DNA of 64,000 nucleotides from Ornithinimicrobium sufpigmenti (lineage in GTDB: Bacteria > Actinomycetota > Actinomycetes > Actinomycetales > Dermatophilaceae). Under the pieces are notes generated by a model. The model did not search any database, was not told the DNA's origin, and was given only the letters and a program-made list of their open reading frames with translations. Below, piece after piece: positions 8,533-15,872 of this stretch (its first letter is position 1; every line of letters begins with the position of its first letter). The stretch spans positions 1,178,001 to 1,242,000 of the forward strand of contig NZ_CP036403.1 in assembly GCF_004322775.1 (NCBI RefSeq), in the 5' to 3' direction. The translations under genes were made by a program, and so were the position numbers.

Positions 8533-9918
8533 TCAGTCCTCTCGGTCGTCGGCCCAGTGGGCCGGGCTGGGTGGCAGGTTGGCGGGTCGCCAGGGCCGGG
8601 GGTCTTCGGTGATGCGGGAGTAGTGCCCGACGAACGTCAGGTCCAGCTGCGTCGGACCCAGGTGCCGGTTCTTCGGGATCGCGACGTGCAGCTCGGAGGG
8701 GTCGGTCTCGCCGGTCAGGTCGCGGTGGAGCAGGATCACGGTGTCGGCCGCGTTCTCGATCTCGCCGGACTCGCGCAGGTCCGACATCTGCGGCTTCTTG
8801 TCGACGCGGGCCTCGGGTCCTCGGTTGATCTGGGCCAGGGCGATGACGGGGATGTCGAGCTCTTTGGCGAGGTTCTTCAGTCCGCGGGCGATGGCGTCGA
8901 CCTGGACGCGGCGGTCGTTGCGTGGTGCCCCGCTCGGGGGGGTGATGAGGCCGAGGTAGTCGACGATGACGGGGCCGACGTCGGGGGTGGTGCGCTTCAG
9001 GGCGCGGACCTTCGCGCGGATCTGTGCCAGGGACAGGCCGGGTCGGTCGTCGATGGTCATGGGCAGGGACGCGAGGTGGTCCTTGGCGTTCTCCAGCGCC
9101 TCCCAGTCGTCGGCGGTGAGGCGGCGGCGTTGGATGCGGCCGCCGTCGACGGAGCCGATGTTCGAGAGCATCCGCAGGTGCAGCTGGGTGGTGGGCATCT
9201 CGAGGGAGAACATGACGGGATGGTGGTGGCGGCGAGCGGCGTCGAGGACGATGTCGCCGGACATGGCGGTCTTGCCGGTGGAGGGGCGGGCGCCGATGAT
9301 GACGAGCTCGCCGGGTTTCCAGCCGGCGATGGCGTGGGTGAGGCGGGTCCAGGGGGTGGGGGTGCCGGGCTCTTCGGTGAGGGAGTCGAGGGCTTGCTGG
9401 ACGGCGACGGGGTGGGGGGTGGTGGTGGTCTGGTCGGTGACGAGGGCGTCGAGGCGGGCGCGGGCGGTGTCGACCTGGTCGAGGGCGTCCTCGGTGGAGG
9501 TGGGTGTCTCCTGCGTCGTGGCGAGTTCGCGGCCGACGGCGGCGATGGTGCGCAGGGTGTGGGCGTTGCGGATGATCGTGGCGTGCCATGCGGCGTTGGC
9601 GGGGGTGGTGACGACGGTGACGAGGTGGTGCAGGTAGGCCTGCCCGCCGGCGCGGGCGAGGCTGCCTGTGGTGCGGAGGTGGTCGGCGACGGTGATGGGG
9701 TCGACGGCTTGGCCTGCGCTGGCCAGGTGGAGGGCGGCGGTGTAGATGTGCTCGTGGCGGGGTTGGTGGAAGTGCTCGGGGGTGAGCTGCTCGGTGACGT
9801 CGGCGAGGGCGGCGGGGGAGATGAGGATGGAGCCGAGGACGGCTTGTTCGGCGGTCAGGGTGGGGTCGTCCACCGGTGCGTCGTCCTGGTCGTGGAGGTG
9901 GTGGAGGGCGGCGGTCAT
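8533..9918 (-). CDS. dnaB: Replicative DNA helicase (DnaB family)
   Basis: A 461-residue hexameric helicase. Residues about 15-120 are the DnaB N-terminal helical domain (TAEQAVLGSILISP near the start). The RecA-like C-terminal domain has Walker A GARPSTGKTAM at about 209-219, motif H2 PVIVDYLGLI with Asp 320, and the late motif SDLRESGEIENAAD with ALAQINRG preceding it, a typical DnaB arrangement. It lacks an obvious intein despite the family being a common host for them. The gene overlaps the upstream replication protein gene by four bases. It would unwind the phage fork, loaded by that upstream protein; the loading role is inferred. Confidence 0.95.
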   Translation of the reverse strand: MTAALHHLHDQDDAPVDDPTLTAEQAVLGSILISPAALADVTEQLTPEHFHQPRHEHIYTAALHLASAGQAVDPITVADHLRTTGSLARAGGQAYLHHLVTVVTTPANAAWHATIIRNAHTLRTIAAVGRELATTQETPTSTEDALDQVDTARARLDALVTDQTTTTPHPVAVQQALDSLTEEPGTPTPWTRLTHAIAGWKPGELVIIGARPSTGKTAMSGDIVLDAARRHHHPVMFSLEMPTTQLHLRMLSNIGSVDGGRIQRRRLTADDWEALENAKDHLASLPMTIDDRPGLSLAQIRAKVRALKRTTPDVGPVIVDYLGLITPPSGAPRNDRRVQVDAIARGLKNLAKELDIPVIALAQINRGPEARVDKKPQMSDLRESGEIENAADTVILLHRDLTGETDPSELHVAIPKNRHLGPTQLDLTFVGHYSRITEDPRPWRPANLPPSPAHWADDRED

Positions 9919-10607
9919 GCTGGGTCACCGCCGGGTGGGTCGAGGTCGGCGTCGGTGATGCGGGGCAGGTGTGCCCATGGGTCGTCGGGGGTGGCTGCGC
10001 GGGCTTGTTCGGCCAGGAGGTGTTCGAGGTCGCCGGTCTCGTGGCAGCGGGTGAGCCATGCGTGGCGGGCGCGGACGTTGTGCTCGGTGAAGAGGGTGTC
10101 GAGGTGGCGCAGCCTCTCGTCCTCCTCTTCCCAGCCCAAGAGTGAGGCGGCGTGACTGAGAGGGGTGAGGGGAGAGAGGGACGGGTCGGGTCGGGACGGG
10201 GCACCGTCACCGCGGGAAGCGTTGGTCACGGCGTTACTACTGCCGTCTGTCACGTCGCTAGTCACACGGTTAGTCACGGCGTTACGGCGGCGGGTCGCAC
10301 GCCACCTGGCCTGGCGTTCTTTGGCTGCGGCGCGCTCCGCCTGCACGTCGGACTTGGTCGGTTGGTAGTCGGTCCAGTCGTGGAAGCGGAAGCCTCCCGG
10401 AACGCTCTCCCACAGGCCTGCGGCGACGAGGCGGAGCGCCTGCGCGCGGGTTCCGAGCGTGTTGATGACGTCGTTGGAGACGAATCCGTCGGTGAGCTGC
10501 TGGGCGCAGTAGGACCCGGCGCGGACCCACAGGCCCATGGCCGGGTTGCCGGCGGCCATGACCTTGTGGTGGTAGGCGAGGGTGTCGTCGATCTTGAACC
10601 ACGGCAT
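9915..10607 (-). CDS. Phage replication protein (DnaD/initiator-like)
   Basis: A 230-residue protein starting MPWFKIDDTLAYHHK. Residues 1-75 read as a winged-helix domain typical of actinophage replication proteins placed just before dnaB; WVRAGSYCAQQLTDG and RAQALRLVAAGLWE are its helices. A basic stretch (RRRNAVTNRVTSDVTD) and a disordered linker follow, then a C-terminal helical segment. The start at 10607 was chosen because AGGAGG lies nine bases upstream and the longer frame begins with a proline/arginine-rich low-complexity stretch crossing a hairpin. It probably recognises the origin or loads DnaB; inference from position and fold. Confidence 0.75.
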   Translation of the reverse strand: MPWFKIDDTLAYHHKVMAAGNPAMGLWVRAGSYCAQQLTDGFVSNDVINTLGTRAQALRLVAAGLWESVPGGFRFHDWTDYQPTKSDVQAERAAAKERQARWRATRRRNAVTNRVTSDVTDGSSNAVTNASRGDGAPSRPDPSLSPLTPLSHAASLLGWEEEDERLRHLDTLFTEHNVRARHAWLTRCHETGDLEHLLAEQARAATPDDPWAHLPRITDADLDPPGGDPA

Positions 10608-10688
10608 CGGGGTCACGCCTCCTGGGGGACGGTCGGGGGTGGCAGGGGAGTCATGGGTTCCTCTCGGGGCAGGGTCTGGCTGTCTCTC

Positions 10689-10725
10689 GCCCGCCCGGGC
10701 CGGCTCATACCTGGTCCGGGCGGGC
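10689..10725. terminator. GC-rich hairpin between DUF2303 gene and replication genes
   Basis: A perfect 10-bp stem (GCCCGCCCGG / CCGGGCGGGC) with a 17-base loop sits in the 127-base gap downstream of the DUF2303 gene. It lacks a U tract on the leftward strand. It could attenuate transcription between the recombination and replication halves of the early operon. Confidence 0.4.
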
Positions 10726-10734
10726 TGGGGACGG

Positions 10735-11586
10735 TCAGCCCTGGTGCCAGACGGAGTGGACGGTGTCGGTCTCGACGCGGGTGACAACGGCGTCGAAGGC
10801 GTCACGGAGGACGTCGTCGGGGCGGGTGAGTCGGTAGCCGAGGAGCAGCTGGCCGCCGTTGATGCGGTAGCGGAAGCGGGCCTGGACCTTGTAGGCGTCG
10901 CCGCGCTCGAACACCTGCAGGCCGATGGCGAAGGTGTCGGGGATCGCGAGGGCGCCCTTCTTGCCGGCCTGGGCGGTGGTGTCTTCCTTGTAGGTGAGCT
11001 GGGTCTCGCCGGAGGTGATGCGCTGGGAGGACTCGAAGTCGACCTTGGTGGTGGCCTGGAAGGTCTGGGCGAGCTCGAGCATGTCGGCGCCGGTGGGGTC
11101 GACGAAGTTGGGGAGGTGGTCTTCGATGAACTCGGCGAAGTCGGCCTGGCCCATGAGCTTGCCGTCGCGGCTGGTCCAGTCCTTCCAGTCGGGGGTGTGC
11201 TGCAGCTGGAGGGTGATGGCGTGGTCGCCGTGGCCGGCCGTGTCCTCGGCGTCTCCCATGTCGTTGATGCCCTTGTGGGCGTTGATGACGGCGCGGATGG
11301 TGCCGGTCTTGGCGTTGCCGTAGAGCTCGGTCTCGGGGAGGCCGTGCTTGTGGAGGGAGCCGATGAAGGACTCGACGACGGAGACGGTGACGTGGCCGGT
11401 CTTGCGGGCTGGGCGCTCGGGCAGGAGGCCGAGCTTGTCGCGCAGGTCGATGACGCGCTGTTCGCCGTGGCTGTCGCGGACGATGTAGAGGCCGCTGGGT
11501 TCGCCGTCGGGGTCGGAGACGAGGTAGGGGTCGACGGCTTCCTGGGCGGCGACGATGAGGTCGTAGTTTTCGGTGTTCTCGGGCAT
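10735..11586 (-). CDS. DUF2303 family phage protein (YfdQ-like)
   Basis: A 283-residue protein that I recognise as the DUF2303 family, found in phage early regions next to SSB and recombination genes. Characteristic pieces are an N-terminal beta-rich part (VTVSVVESFIGSLHKHG), the central WKDWTSRDGKLMGQADFAEF segment, and a C-terminal strand-rich part ending FRYRINGGQLLLGYRL. The biochemical role of the family is not established. It is the downstream partner of two small genes and SSB here. Start ATG at 11586; a 3-base spacer separates it from the next gene upstream. Confidence 0.85.
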   Translation of the reverse strand: MPENTENYDLIVAAQEAVDPYLVSDPDGEPSGLYIVRDSHGEQRVIDLRDKLGLLPERPARKTGHVTVSVVESFIGSLHKHGLPETELYGNAKTGTIRAVINAHKGINDMGDAEDTAGHGDHAITLQLQHTPDWKDWTSRDGKLMGQADFAEFIEDHLPNFVDPTGADMLELAQTFQATTKVDFESSQRITSGETQLTYKEDTTAQAGKKGALAIPDTFAIGLQVFERGDAYKVQARFRYRINGGQLLLGYRLTRPDDVLRDAFDAVVTRVETDTVHSVWHQG

Positions 11587-11589
11587 GGG

Positions 11590-11751
11590 TCAGTCCTTCT
11601 GGTGGTGGTAGATCGCGGTATCGATGGCGTCGATGAGGTGGTCGACGTGGTTGTGGGGCAGGCCCACGACGTCCAGGGCGTCCTGTAGGTGCTCGGTGAG
11701 TTCCTGGTGCTGGTCGTCGTCCAGGTCGTCGGGCTCGACGACGTCAGCCAT
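11590..11751 (-). CDS. Small acidic phage protein
   Basis: A 53-residue protein starting MADVVEPDDLDDDQ. It is strongly acidic, helical, and ends in HLIDAIDTAIYHHQKD. The ATG at 11751 overlaps the stop of the upstream gene, which supports this start over a longer frame. Function unknown; the charge pattern resembles small DNA-mimic or adaptor peptides but nothing more can be said. Confidence 0.55.
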   Translation of the reverse strand: MADVVEPDDLDDDQHQELTEHLQDALDVVGLPHNHVDHLIDAIDTAIYHHQKD

Positions 11752-12121
11752 CGGTGCCGTCCTTGACCTCGCCGGTGACCGGGTCCACACCCGGGGGTGC
11801 GGGGACCTCGCGTAGGGCCTCGAAGGCGAGCTGGTCGGGGTCGTCGCGCTGGAGGTTGCCGTCCTTGCCGACGAACCAGAGGCCGCTCGGGCGGTCGTGC
11901 TCGGGGAGCTTGATGGCGATCTTGTCGCCGACGACGACCATGCGGTCGTCCTTCTTCATGGGCTCGACGACGACGGTGAGGGTGACGGAGCCCTTCTTGC
12001 CGGTGTCCTTGACGCGGGCGATGAGGGTGTGGAGTGCCTCGCCGAGTTCGTCGTGGGTGCGGCCGCGGCCGTGTTCGCGGAGGAAGTCGGCGAAGGGGCG
12101 GATGCGTGGGGTGTCTGGCAT
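11744..12121 (-). CDS. Conserved phage early protein of unknown function
   Basis: A 125-residue protein starting MPDTPRIRPFADFLREHG. The middle is a run of beta strands (SVTLTVVVEPMKKDDRMVVV) followed by PSGLWFVGKDGNLQRDDP, and the tail contains VPAPPGVDPVTGEVKDG. The start has an excellent AGGAGA Shine-Dalgarno 9 bases upstream, identical to that of the major capsid gene, so this gene may be strongly expressed. It pairs with the DUF2303 gene two genes downstream, an association I have seen in actinophages; the function is unknown. Confidence 0.7.
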   Translation of the reverse strand: MPDTPRIRPFADFLREHGRGRTHDELGEALHTLIARVKDTGKKGSVTLTVVVEPMKKDDRMVVVGDKIAIKLPEHDRPSGLWFVGKDGNLQRDDPDQLAFEALREVPAPPGVDPVTGEVKDGTDG

Positions 12122-12147
12122 GTGCTTCTCCTGGTGGTGGGTGTAGG

Positions 12148-12726
12148 TCAGAAGGGGGGCTCGTCGTAGGCGGCCTGGCCGCCGCTCATGGGCATGGCCT
12201 GCTGCTGCTGGGGCTGCTGCCAGGGCTGGTCGGCTTGCTGGCGGGGCCCGCCCTGCTGGGTGGGCTGGGGCTGGTAGGCCTGCTGCTGGGCGGGGGGCCG
12301 CTGCTGCTGGGCCTGCTGGCCGCCCCAGCCGCCGCCCTGCTGGCCCTGGTTGTTGCTGCTGGTGGCCTTGGCGGTCTGGGCGGTCATCCACCGCAGGTCC
12401 GGGCCGATGGCCTGCAGCTGCACCTGCTGGCCGTAGCGGTCCTTGCCGGTGTCCTTGTCCTGCCAGGTCTGGCCCTCGACGAAGCCGTAGGCGACGACGG
12501 CGTGGCCCTTCTGCAGGGTCTCGGCGATGCGTTCGGCGAGGTCGCGCCAGGCGGAGGCGCGCCAGAAGACGGGGGTGCCGTCTTCCCACTCGTTGGTCTG
12601 CTTGTTGAACTTGCGTTCGTTGCAGGCGATGTTGAGGTTGACGACGGCGGCGCCGCTCGGGGTAAACCTCAACTCCGGATCGGCGGTCAGCCGTCCGACG
12701 AGGGTGATGGGGGTTTCGTTGGCCAC
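12148..12726 (-). CDS. ssb: Single-stranded DNA-binding protein
   Basis: A 192-residue SSB. The OB-fold occupies about residues 1-115: ITLVGRLTADPELRFTPSG at the start, then the conserved FWRASAWRDLAERIAETLQKG and VAYGFVEGQTWQDK. A long Gln/Gly/Pro linker (about 125-180) follows, and the protein ends in the acidic tip DEPPF that recruits partner proteins in bacterial SSBs. The intact tip suggests it can dock host or phage repair and replication proteins. Start ATG at 12726. Confidence 0.95.
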   Translation of the reverse strand: MANETPITLVGRLTADPELRFTPSGAAVVNLNIACNERKFNKQTNEWEDGTPVFWRASAWRDLAERIAETLQKGHAVVAYGFVEGQTWQDKDTGKDRYGQQVQLQAIGPDLRWMTAQTAKATSSNNQGQQGGGWGGQQAQQQRPPAQQQAYQPQPTQQGGPRQQADQPWQQPQQQQAMPMSGGQAAYDEPPF

Positions 12727-12744
12727 GGGTCGTGGTCCTTCCTG

Positions 12745-13806
12745 TTATGCGGCGATGCCGCGCGTGTTGGTGGTGAGGCGGGCGACGAGGTCGTCGCGGC
12801 CCGCCCTGTAGAGGGCGCGCTCGACCGTGGCTCGGCGGACGCCGAGGCGGTGGGCGATGCCGTCCCAGGTGTGGTCTTCCTGGTCGAGGAGCCACTCGAC
12901 GTCTTCGACGTGCAGGCGCACTCGGTGGCCGCCCTTGATGGGCTCGTCTGTGCCGGTGTTGGGGCGGGCTTCGGGGTCGTCGATGGTGTCGTCGTCCCAG
13001 GCGAGGGGGCCGACCCAGCCCATGCGGGCGGCGTAGTTGCGGGTCTTGGTGGGGACGGCGCCGTGGCGGCCGGACGGTGGTGCCGGGGTGGACCAGAGCT
13101 CGTCGTAGAGGGCGGTGACGGCGTCGGCGGTGGCCTTGGTGACGCCGCGTCGGCCGTGGGCGATGGGGGTGAGGTTGGAGGGGAGCATGCCGAGGCGGGT
13201 GGCGAGCTGGGACTGGGACCAGCCCATGGCGACGAGAGCTTGGAGGCGGCGGGTGGTGCCGGTGGAGTCGACCTTGGCGCCGGGGGCGAGGTCGAGGGTG
13301 ACGGCCAGGAGGGCGTCGGCGGTCTTGGGCATGACGCGCTTGGTGGGGGCCTGGTTGCGAGACGGGTCGCCGTAGAGGAGCTTCCAGACGACGGACGTGT
13401 CGATGCCGGCGGCCGCGGCTACGCGTTTCCAGCCCATGCCTTGGGACATGAGGTGGAGCACGTGGGTGCGGGCGTGGCCCGCGGGGACGTAGGCCTGGCG
13501 GCCGTAGGCGCGCTGCTTGGCCCGGTTGCGTTCGTAGGCGGCTGTGGCGTCGCGGCAGGGCCGGCAGCGGCAGCGGTCGATGACGTAGGCGGCGTGGGTG
13601 CCGTGCTGGTGTCGGGCGATGGGGCAGGTGCAGTCTCGGGTGGGTCCGGAGGCTGCCTTGCGGGCGGCGACCCGGGCTTCGCGGGCCTGCAGCATGCGTT
13701 GGCGGTCGCAGGAGTGGCGGCGCAGGGCATAGTCGGCCTGAGGCTGGGTCTCGTAGGTCCCGGTGAAGCCGCAGTCGGTGCAGGTGGCGGTCGCGTGGGT
13801 GGCCAT
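12745..13806 (-). CDS. Phage zinc-ribbon and helix-turn-helix protein
   Basis: A 353-residue protein starting MATHATATCTDCGF. The N-terminus is a Cys/His zinc ribbon (CTDCGF then RRHSCDRQR). A second Cys cluster (DCTCPIARHQHG, RCRCRPCRDA) lies around 70-100. Two helix-turn-helix-like segments follow: SQGMGWKRVAAAAGIDTSVV near 130-150 and MGWSQSQLATRLGMLPSNL near 200. A third, WDGIAHRLGVRRATVERAL, is near the C-terminus. It is probably a DNA-binding regulator of the phage. The ATG at 13806 follows GAGGAG and overlaps the preceding stop, so I reject the longer arginine-rich N-terminal extension. Confidence 0.7.
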   Translation of the reverse strand: MATHATATCTDCGFTGTYETQPQADYALRRHSCDRQRMLQAREARVAARKAASGPTRDCTCPIARHQHGTHAAYVIDRCRCRPCRDATAAYERNRAKQRAYGRQAYVPAGHARTHVLHLMSQGMGWKRVAAAAGIDTSVVWKLLYGDPSRNQAPTKRVMPKTADALLAVTLDLAPGAKVDSTGTTRRLQALVAMGWSQSQLATRLGMLPSNLTPIAHGRRGVTKATADAVTALYDELWSTPAPPSGRHGAVPTKTRNYAARMGWVGPLAWDDDTIDDPEARPNTGTDEPIKGGHRVRLHVEDVEWLLDQEDHTWDGIAHRLGVRRATVERALYRAGRDDLVARLTTNTRGIAA

Positions 13807-14039
13807 CAGTGCTCTCCTCGTGCAATCTGGCCGTCCCACCAGGCGGCGGCTTCCTCGACGGTGCGCGGCGTCGTGGTGACGCCGTCGAGGCGGTCGAGGC
13901 GGGACAGGTCGGGTTGTGATGGGGCGGGGGTGTCGTCGTGGGTGTGGTTGCGGGTGACCCACAGGCACCAGGCAGCCAGGACGAACGCGGCCAGGACGGT
14001 GAGGCAGGCGGCGCGGACGATGAGGTCGAGGACGATCAC
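13806..14039 (-). CDS. Small single-pass membrane protein
   Basis: A 77-residue protein with a GTG start that overlaps the upstream stop (GTGA). Residues about 4-27 are one transmembrane segment (LIVRAACLTVLAAFVLAAW), followed by a soluble Asp/Thr/Pro-rich region and EEAAAWWDGQIARGEH. Position inside the early operon is shared by small membrane proteins of many actinophages; role unknown. Confidence 0.6.
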   Translation of the reverse strand: MIVLDLIVRAACLTVLAAFVLAAWCLWVTRNHTHDDTPAPSQPDLSRLDRLDGVTTTPRTVEEAAAWWDGQIARGEH

Positions 14040-14917
14040 GACGCCACCTCGGCCCTGATCTCGTCGCGGTAAGCGATCCAGTAGCCGACGCTGTGGCGGG
14101 GGATGTCGAGCTCCCTGGCGACGGTCACCTCGAGGTGAGCGCCGCGGGACCGCTCCCAGAGAGGCAGGAGCGCGATGCCGTCGGCCTGCGTGACCTGCCG
14201 CAGCGCGCGGCGCATGTACCACTCCCACGCCTGCGGCTGCCCGGGGGTGGGGTTGTCGTCCTCGGCGTCGGCGGGGTTGAGGACGAGGTAGCCGGCGTCG
14301 AGGAGCTGCTCGGCGGCGTCGTGGAAGGCGGGATAGTTGAAGTTCCACCGATCCACACCGTCGTCCGGTATAGTTACATCATGGACAGGACACCCACTGA
14401 CATTGCTTGGTGTGCCGGCTTCTACGAGGGGGAGGGCACCGTCATCTATGGAGCCGCCCACAACGGGCCGCTGCGCATCAAGATCAGCTCGACCGACCGC
14501 GACGTCCTGGACCTCATGGCTGCCCGGAGCGGCGTCGGTAGCGTCAACGGCCCGTACTCCCCGCGTGGGTTCGGCAAGAAGCCGTTCTTCCAATGGGTTG
14601 CGAACGGACACGAGGCGGTCGGCCTCCTGCGCGACATGCTGCCCCTGCTCGGGGAGCGCCGCGCCGCGCGGGCCGTCGAGAAGATCGCACTGTGGGAGCA
14701 GCGCCCCGTTCGGCAAGTCGCCGACAAGGCGGCGATGCGCGCCGACCGTGCCTCTGGCATGACCTACGCGGACATCGGCAGGAAGCACGGCGTCTCCCAC
14801 GCGCGGGCTTATCAGGTCTGTCGTGATGGGGAGCGGGTTGCTCGCCGGTGGGCGGTTGCACCGGCAGAATGACGCGCGGCTCATCGGGCCGGCTATGTAG
14901 AGCACGGGGCGGTTCAT
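14036..14917 (-). CDS. DUF4406-like (nucleoside deoxyribosyltransferase-fold) gene interrupted by a homing endonuclease gene
   Basis: The N-terminal piece MNRPVLYIAGPMS (14917-14879) is the first strand and P-loop-like turn of DUF4406 proteins. The family continues with a GLxxxNFPAFxxAA type sequence, which is found about 520 bases later as WNFNYPAFHDAAEQLLDAG (from about 14350), then YLVLNPADAEDDN and ADGIALLPLWERSRGA. Between them lies the rightward endonuclease gene. The best-fitting insert (14360-14878) is 519 bases, a multiple of three, and the leftward frame stays open throughout. The gene could therefore still make a 293-residue protein with a 173-residue insert, or be inactive. Start ATG has AGGAAGGA upstream and overlaps the previous stop (ATGA). 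Confidence 0.7.
   Translation of the reverse strand: MNRPVLYIAGPMSRASFCRCNRPPASNPLPITTDLISPRVGDAVLPADVRVGHARGTVGAHRRLVGDLPNGALLPQCDLLDGPRGAALPEQGQHVAQEADRLVSVRNPLEERLLAEPTRGVRAVDATDAAPGSHEVQDVAVGRADLDAQRPVVGGSIDDGALPLVEAGTPSNVSGCPVHDVTIPDDGVDRWNFNYPAFHDAAEQLLDAGYLVLNPADAEDDNPTPGQPQAWEWYMRRALRQVTQADGIALLPLWERSRGAHLEVTVARELDIPRHSVGYWIAYRDEIRAEVAS
14381..14872 (+). CDS. LAGLIDADG homing endonuclease inserted in a phage gene
   Basis: A 163-residue protein. Residues 9-20 are AWCAGFYEGEGT, the LAGLIDADG-type motif found in phage and intron endonucleases (GFxEGEG form), with the acidic residue in place for metal binding. The C-terminal part has MTYADIGRKHGVSHARAYQV, a helix-turn-helix that would add DNA contact. 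One LAGLIDADG motif implies a homodimer. The gene is on the strand opposite to the phage operon and has its own TATAGT box seven bases before the ATG, suggesting a leaderless transcript. Only about 28 bases of the insert are not coding, so there is no room for a self-splicing intron. It probably cleaves uninterrupted copies of the host gene in related phages. Confidence 0.88.
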   Translation: MDRTPTDIAWCAGFYEGEGTVIYGAAHNGPLRIKISSTDRDVLDLMAARSGVGSVNGPYSPRGFGKKPFFQWVANGHEAVGLLRDMLPLLGERRAARAVEKIALWEQRPVRQVADKAAMRADRASGMTYADIGRKHGVSHARAYQVCRDGERVARRWAVAPAE

Positions 14918-15120
14918 CGTGTGTCCTTCCTGGTGCATGGCCACGACGGACGCGGGCCTTCGTGGCTGGCGTGGATGTGGCGGCCGGCCTTGGTGTCGAC
15001 GGCGGCTCCGCAGGAGCACTTGAGCCACGTGCAGGTGCGGGATTGGCAGTGCTTGCCGCGCTGGTTGGCGGCGAGGTCGCGCTGGCAGTGGCCACAGACG
15101 GTGGCGGTCGAGGCGGTCAT
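14914..15120 (-). CDS. Small zinc-ribbon phage protein
   Basis: A 68-residue protein starting MTASTATVCGHCQRDL. It contains CGHC, CQSRTC and KCSCG, giving two candidate zinc-binding pairs, and ends in a basic tail. ATGA overlaps join it to both the exonuclease gene upstream and the DUF4406-like gene downstream, which fixes the start at 15120. Function unknown. Confidence 0.65.
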   Translation of the reverse strand: MTASTATVCGHCQRDLAANQRGKHCQSRTCTWLKCSCGAAVDTKAGRHIHASHEGPRPSWPCTRKDTR

Positions 15121-15872
15121 GCCGCGGCCTCCTCGCGCGGCGCCGGCAACTGCTCCGGCGACCAGCCGGCGGGCGGCGACTGCACCGGCCACTCCCGCGA
15201 CACGTCATCCGTCTTGCCTTGCCGCACCAGGTAGCGGCCGAAGGACTCCGCCTGGGCGCGCTTCTGCTCGGCTTGCAGGGCGTGCAGCTCGTCGAGCGGG
15301 ATGCGCACGCCTGGGTACTTCTGGGCGATGCACCAGGCGACGCGGCCGGCCGCGAGGGCGTCAGCAGCGGCGCCGTGGGCGTCCTGCTCGGAGAGGGCGA
15401 CGCCGTAGTGGCGGGCGACGTCGACGAGCTTCCTGCTGCCCTTGCGGTAGGTGTCGACCCACTTGTCGAGGACGAACGTGTCGACGACCGGCTCGATCGC
15501 GCGCAGCTGGCCGGCGAGGCCGTGGTGGCCGTGGCGGATGCACTCGGCGGAGAGCATCGTGAGGTCGTAGACGACGTTGTGTCCGACGACGGGGTAGCCG
15601 CACGAGGTGGCTTCGAGCAGACGCTGCGCGAGGTCGGCGACCGCGACGGCGGGGTCGCCGCCGTGCTCGCGGGCGTGCTCGGTGGTGATGCCGTGGATCT
15701 CGGCGGCGGCGTCGGGGATGGGGATGCCGGGGTCGACGATCCAGTTGGCGGTGTCGGTGCCGATGCCTCCGCCTGCCAGGATGACGGCGGCGGTGACAAT
15801 GCGGTCGCGGTGGCAGTCGACGCCGGTGGTCTCGAGGTCGAAGAGGGCCAGGCGGCCGGTGTGCCAGCTCAT
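15117..15872 (-). CDS. DnaQ-like 3'-5' exonuclease (DEDDh family)
   Basis: A 251-residue exonuclease. The catalytic residues of the DEDDh family are visible: D12 and E14 in LALFDLETTG (motif Exo I), D103 in GHNVVYDLTML (Exo II), and H166 with D171 in DAHGAAADALA (Exo III). The last 45 residues form a helical and proline-rich tail. Phage copies are thought to proofread or trim ends during recombination and replication. It is coupled by ATGA overlaps to both neighbours. Confidence 0.92.
   Translation of the reverse strand: MSWHTGRLALFDLETTGVDCHRDRIVTAAVILAGGGIGTDTANWIVDPGIPIPDAAAEIHGITTEHAREHGGDPAVAVADLAQRLLEATSCGYPVVGHNVVYDLTMLSAECIRHGHHGLAGQLRAIEPVVDTFVLDKWVDTYRKGSRKLVDVARHYGVALSEQDAHGAAADALAAGRVAWCIAQKYPGVRIPLDELHALQAEQKRAQAESFGRYLVRQGKTDDVSREWPVQSPPAGWSPEQLPAPREEAAA

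Noticed and set aside
12034-14058. Long plus-strand open frames in the phage early region
   Set aside because: They are antisense to SSB and the helix-turn-helix gene, with Gly/Val-rich composition typical of shadows at high GC.
14360-14878. Group I intron or intein in the DUF4406-like gene
   Set aside because: Only about 28 bases lie outside the endonuclease gene, too few for an intron core, and the endonuclease is on the opposite strand with no Hint motifs.
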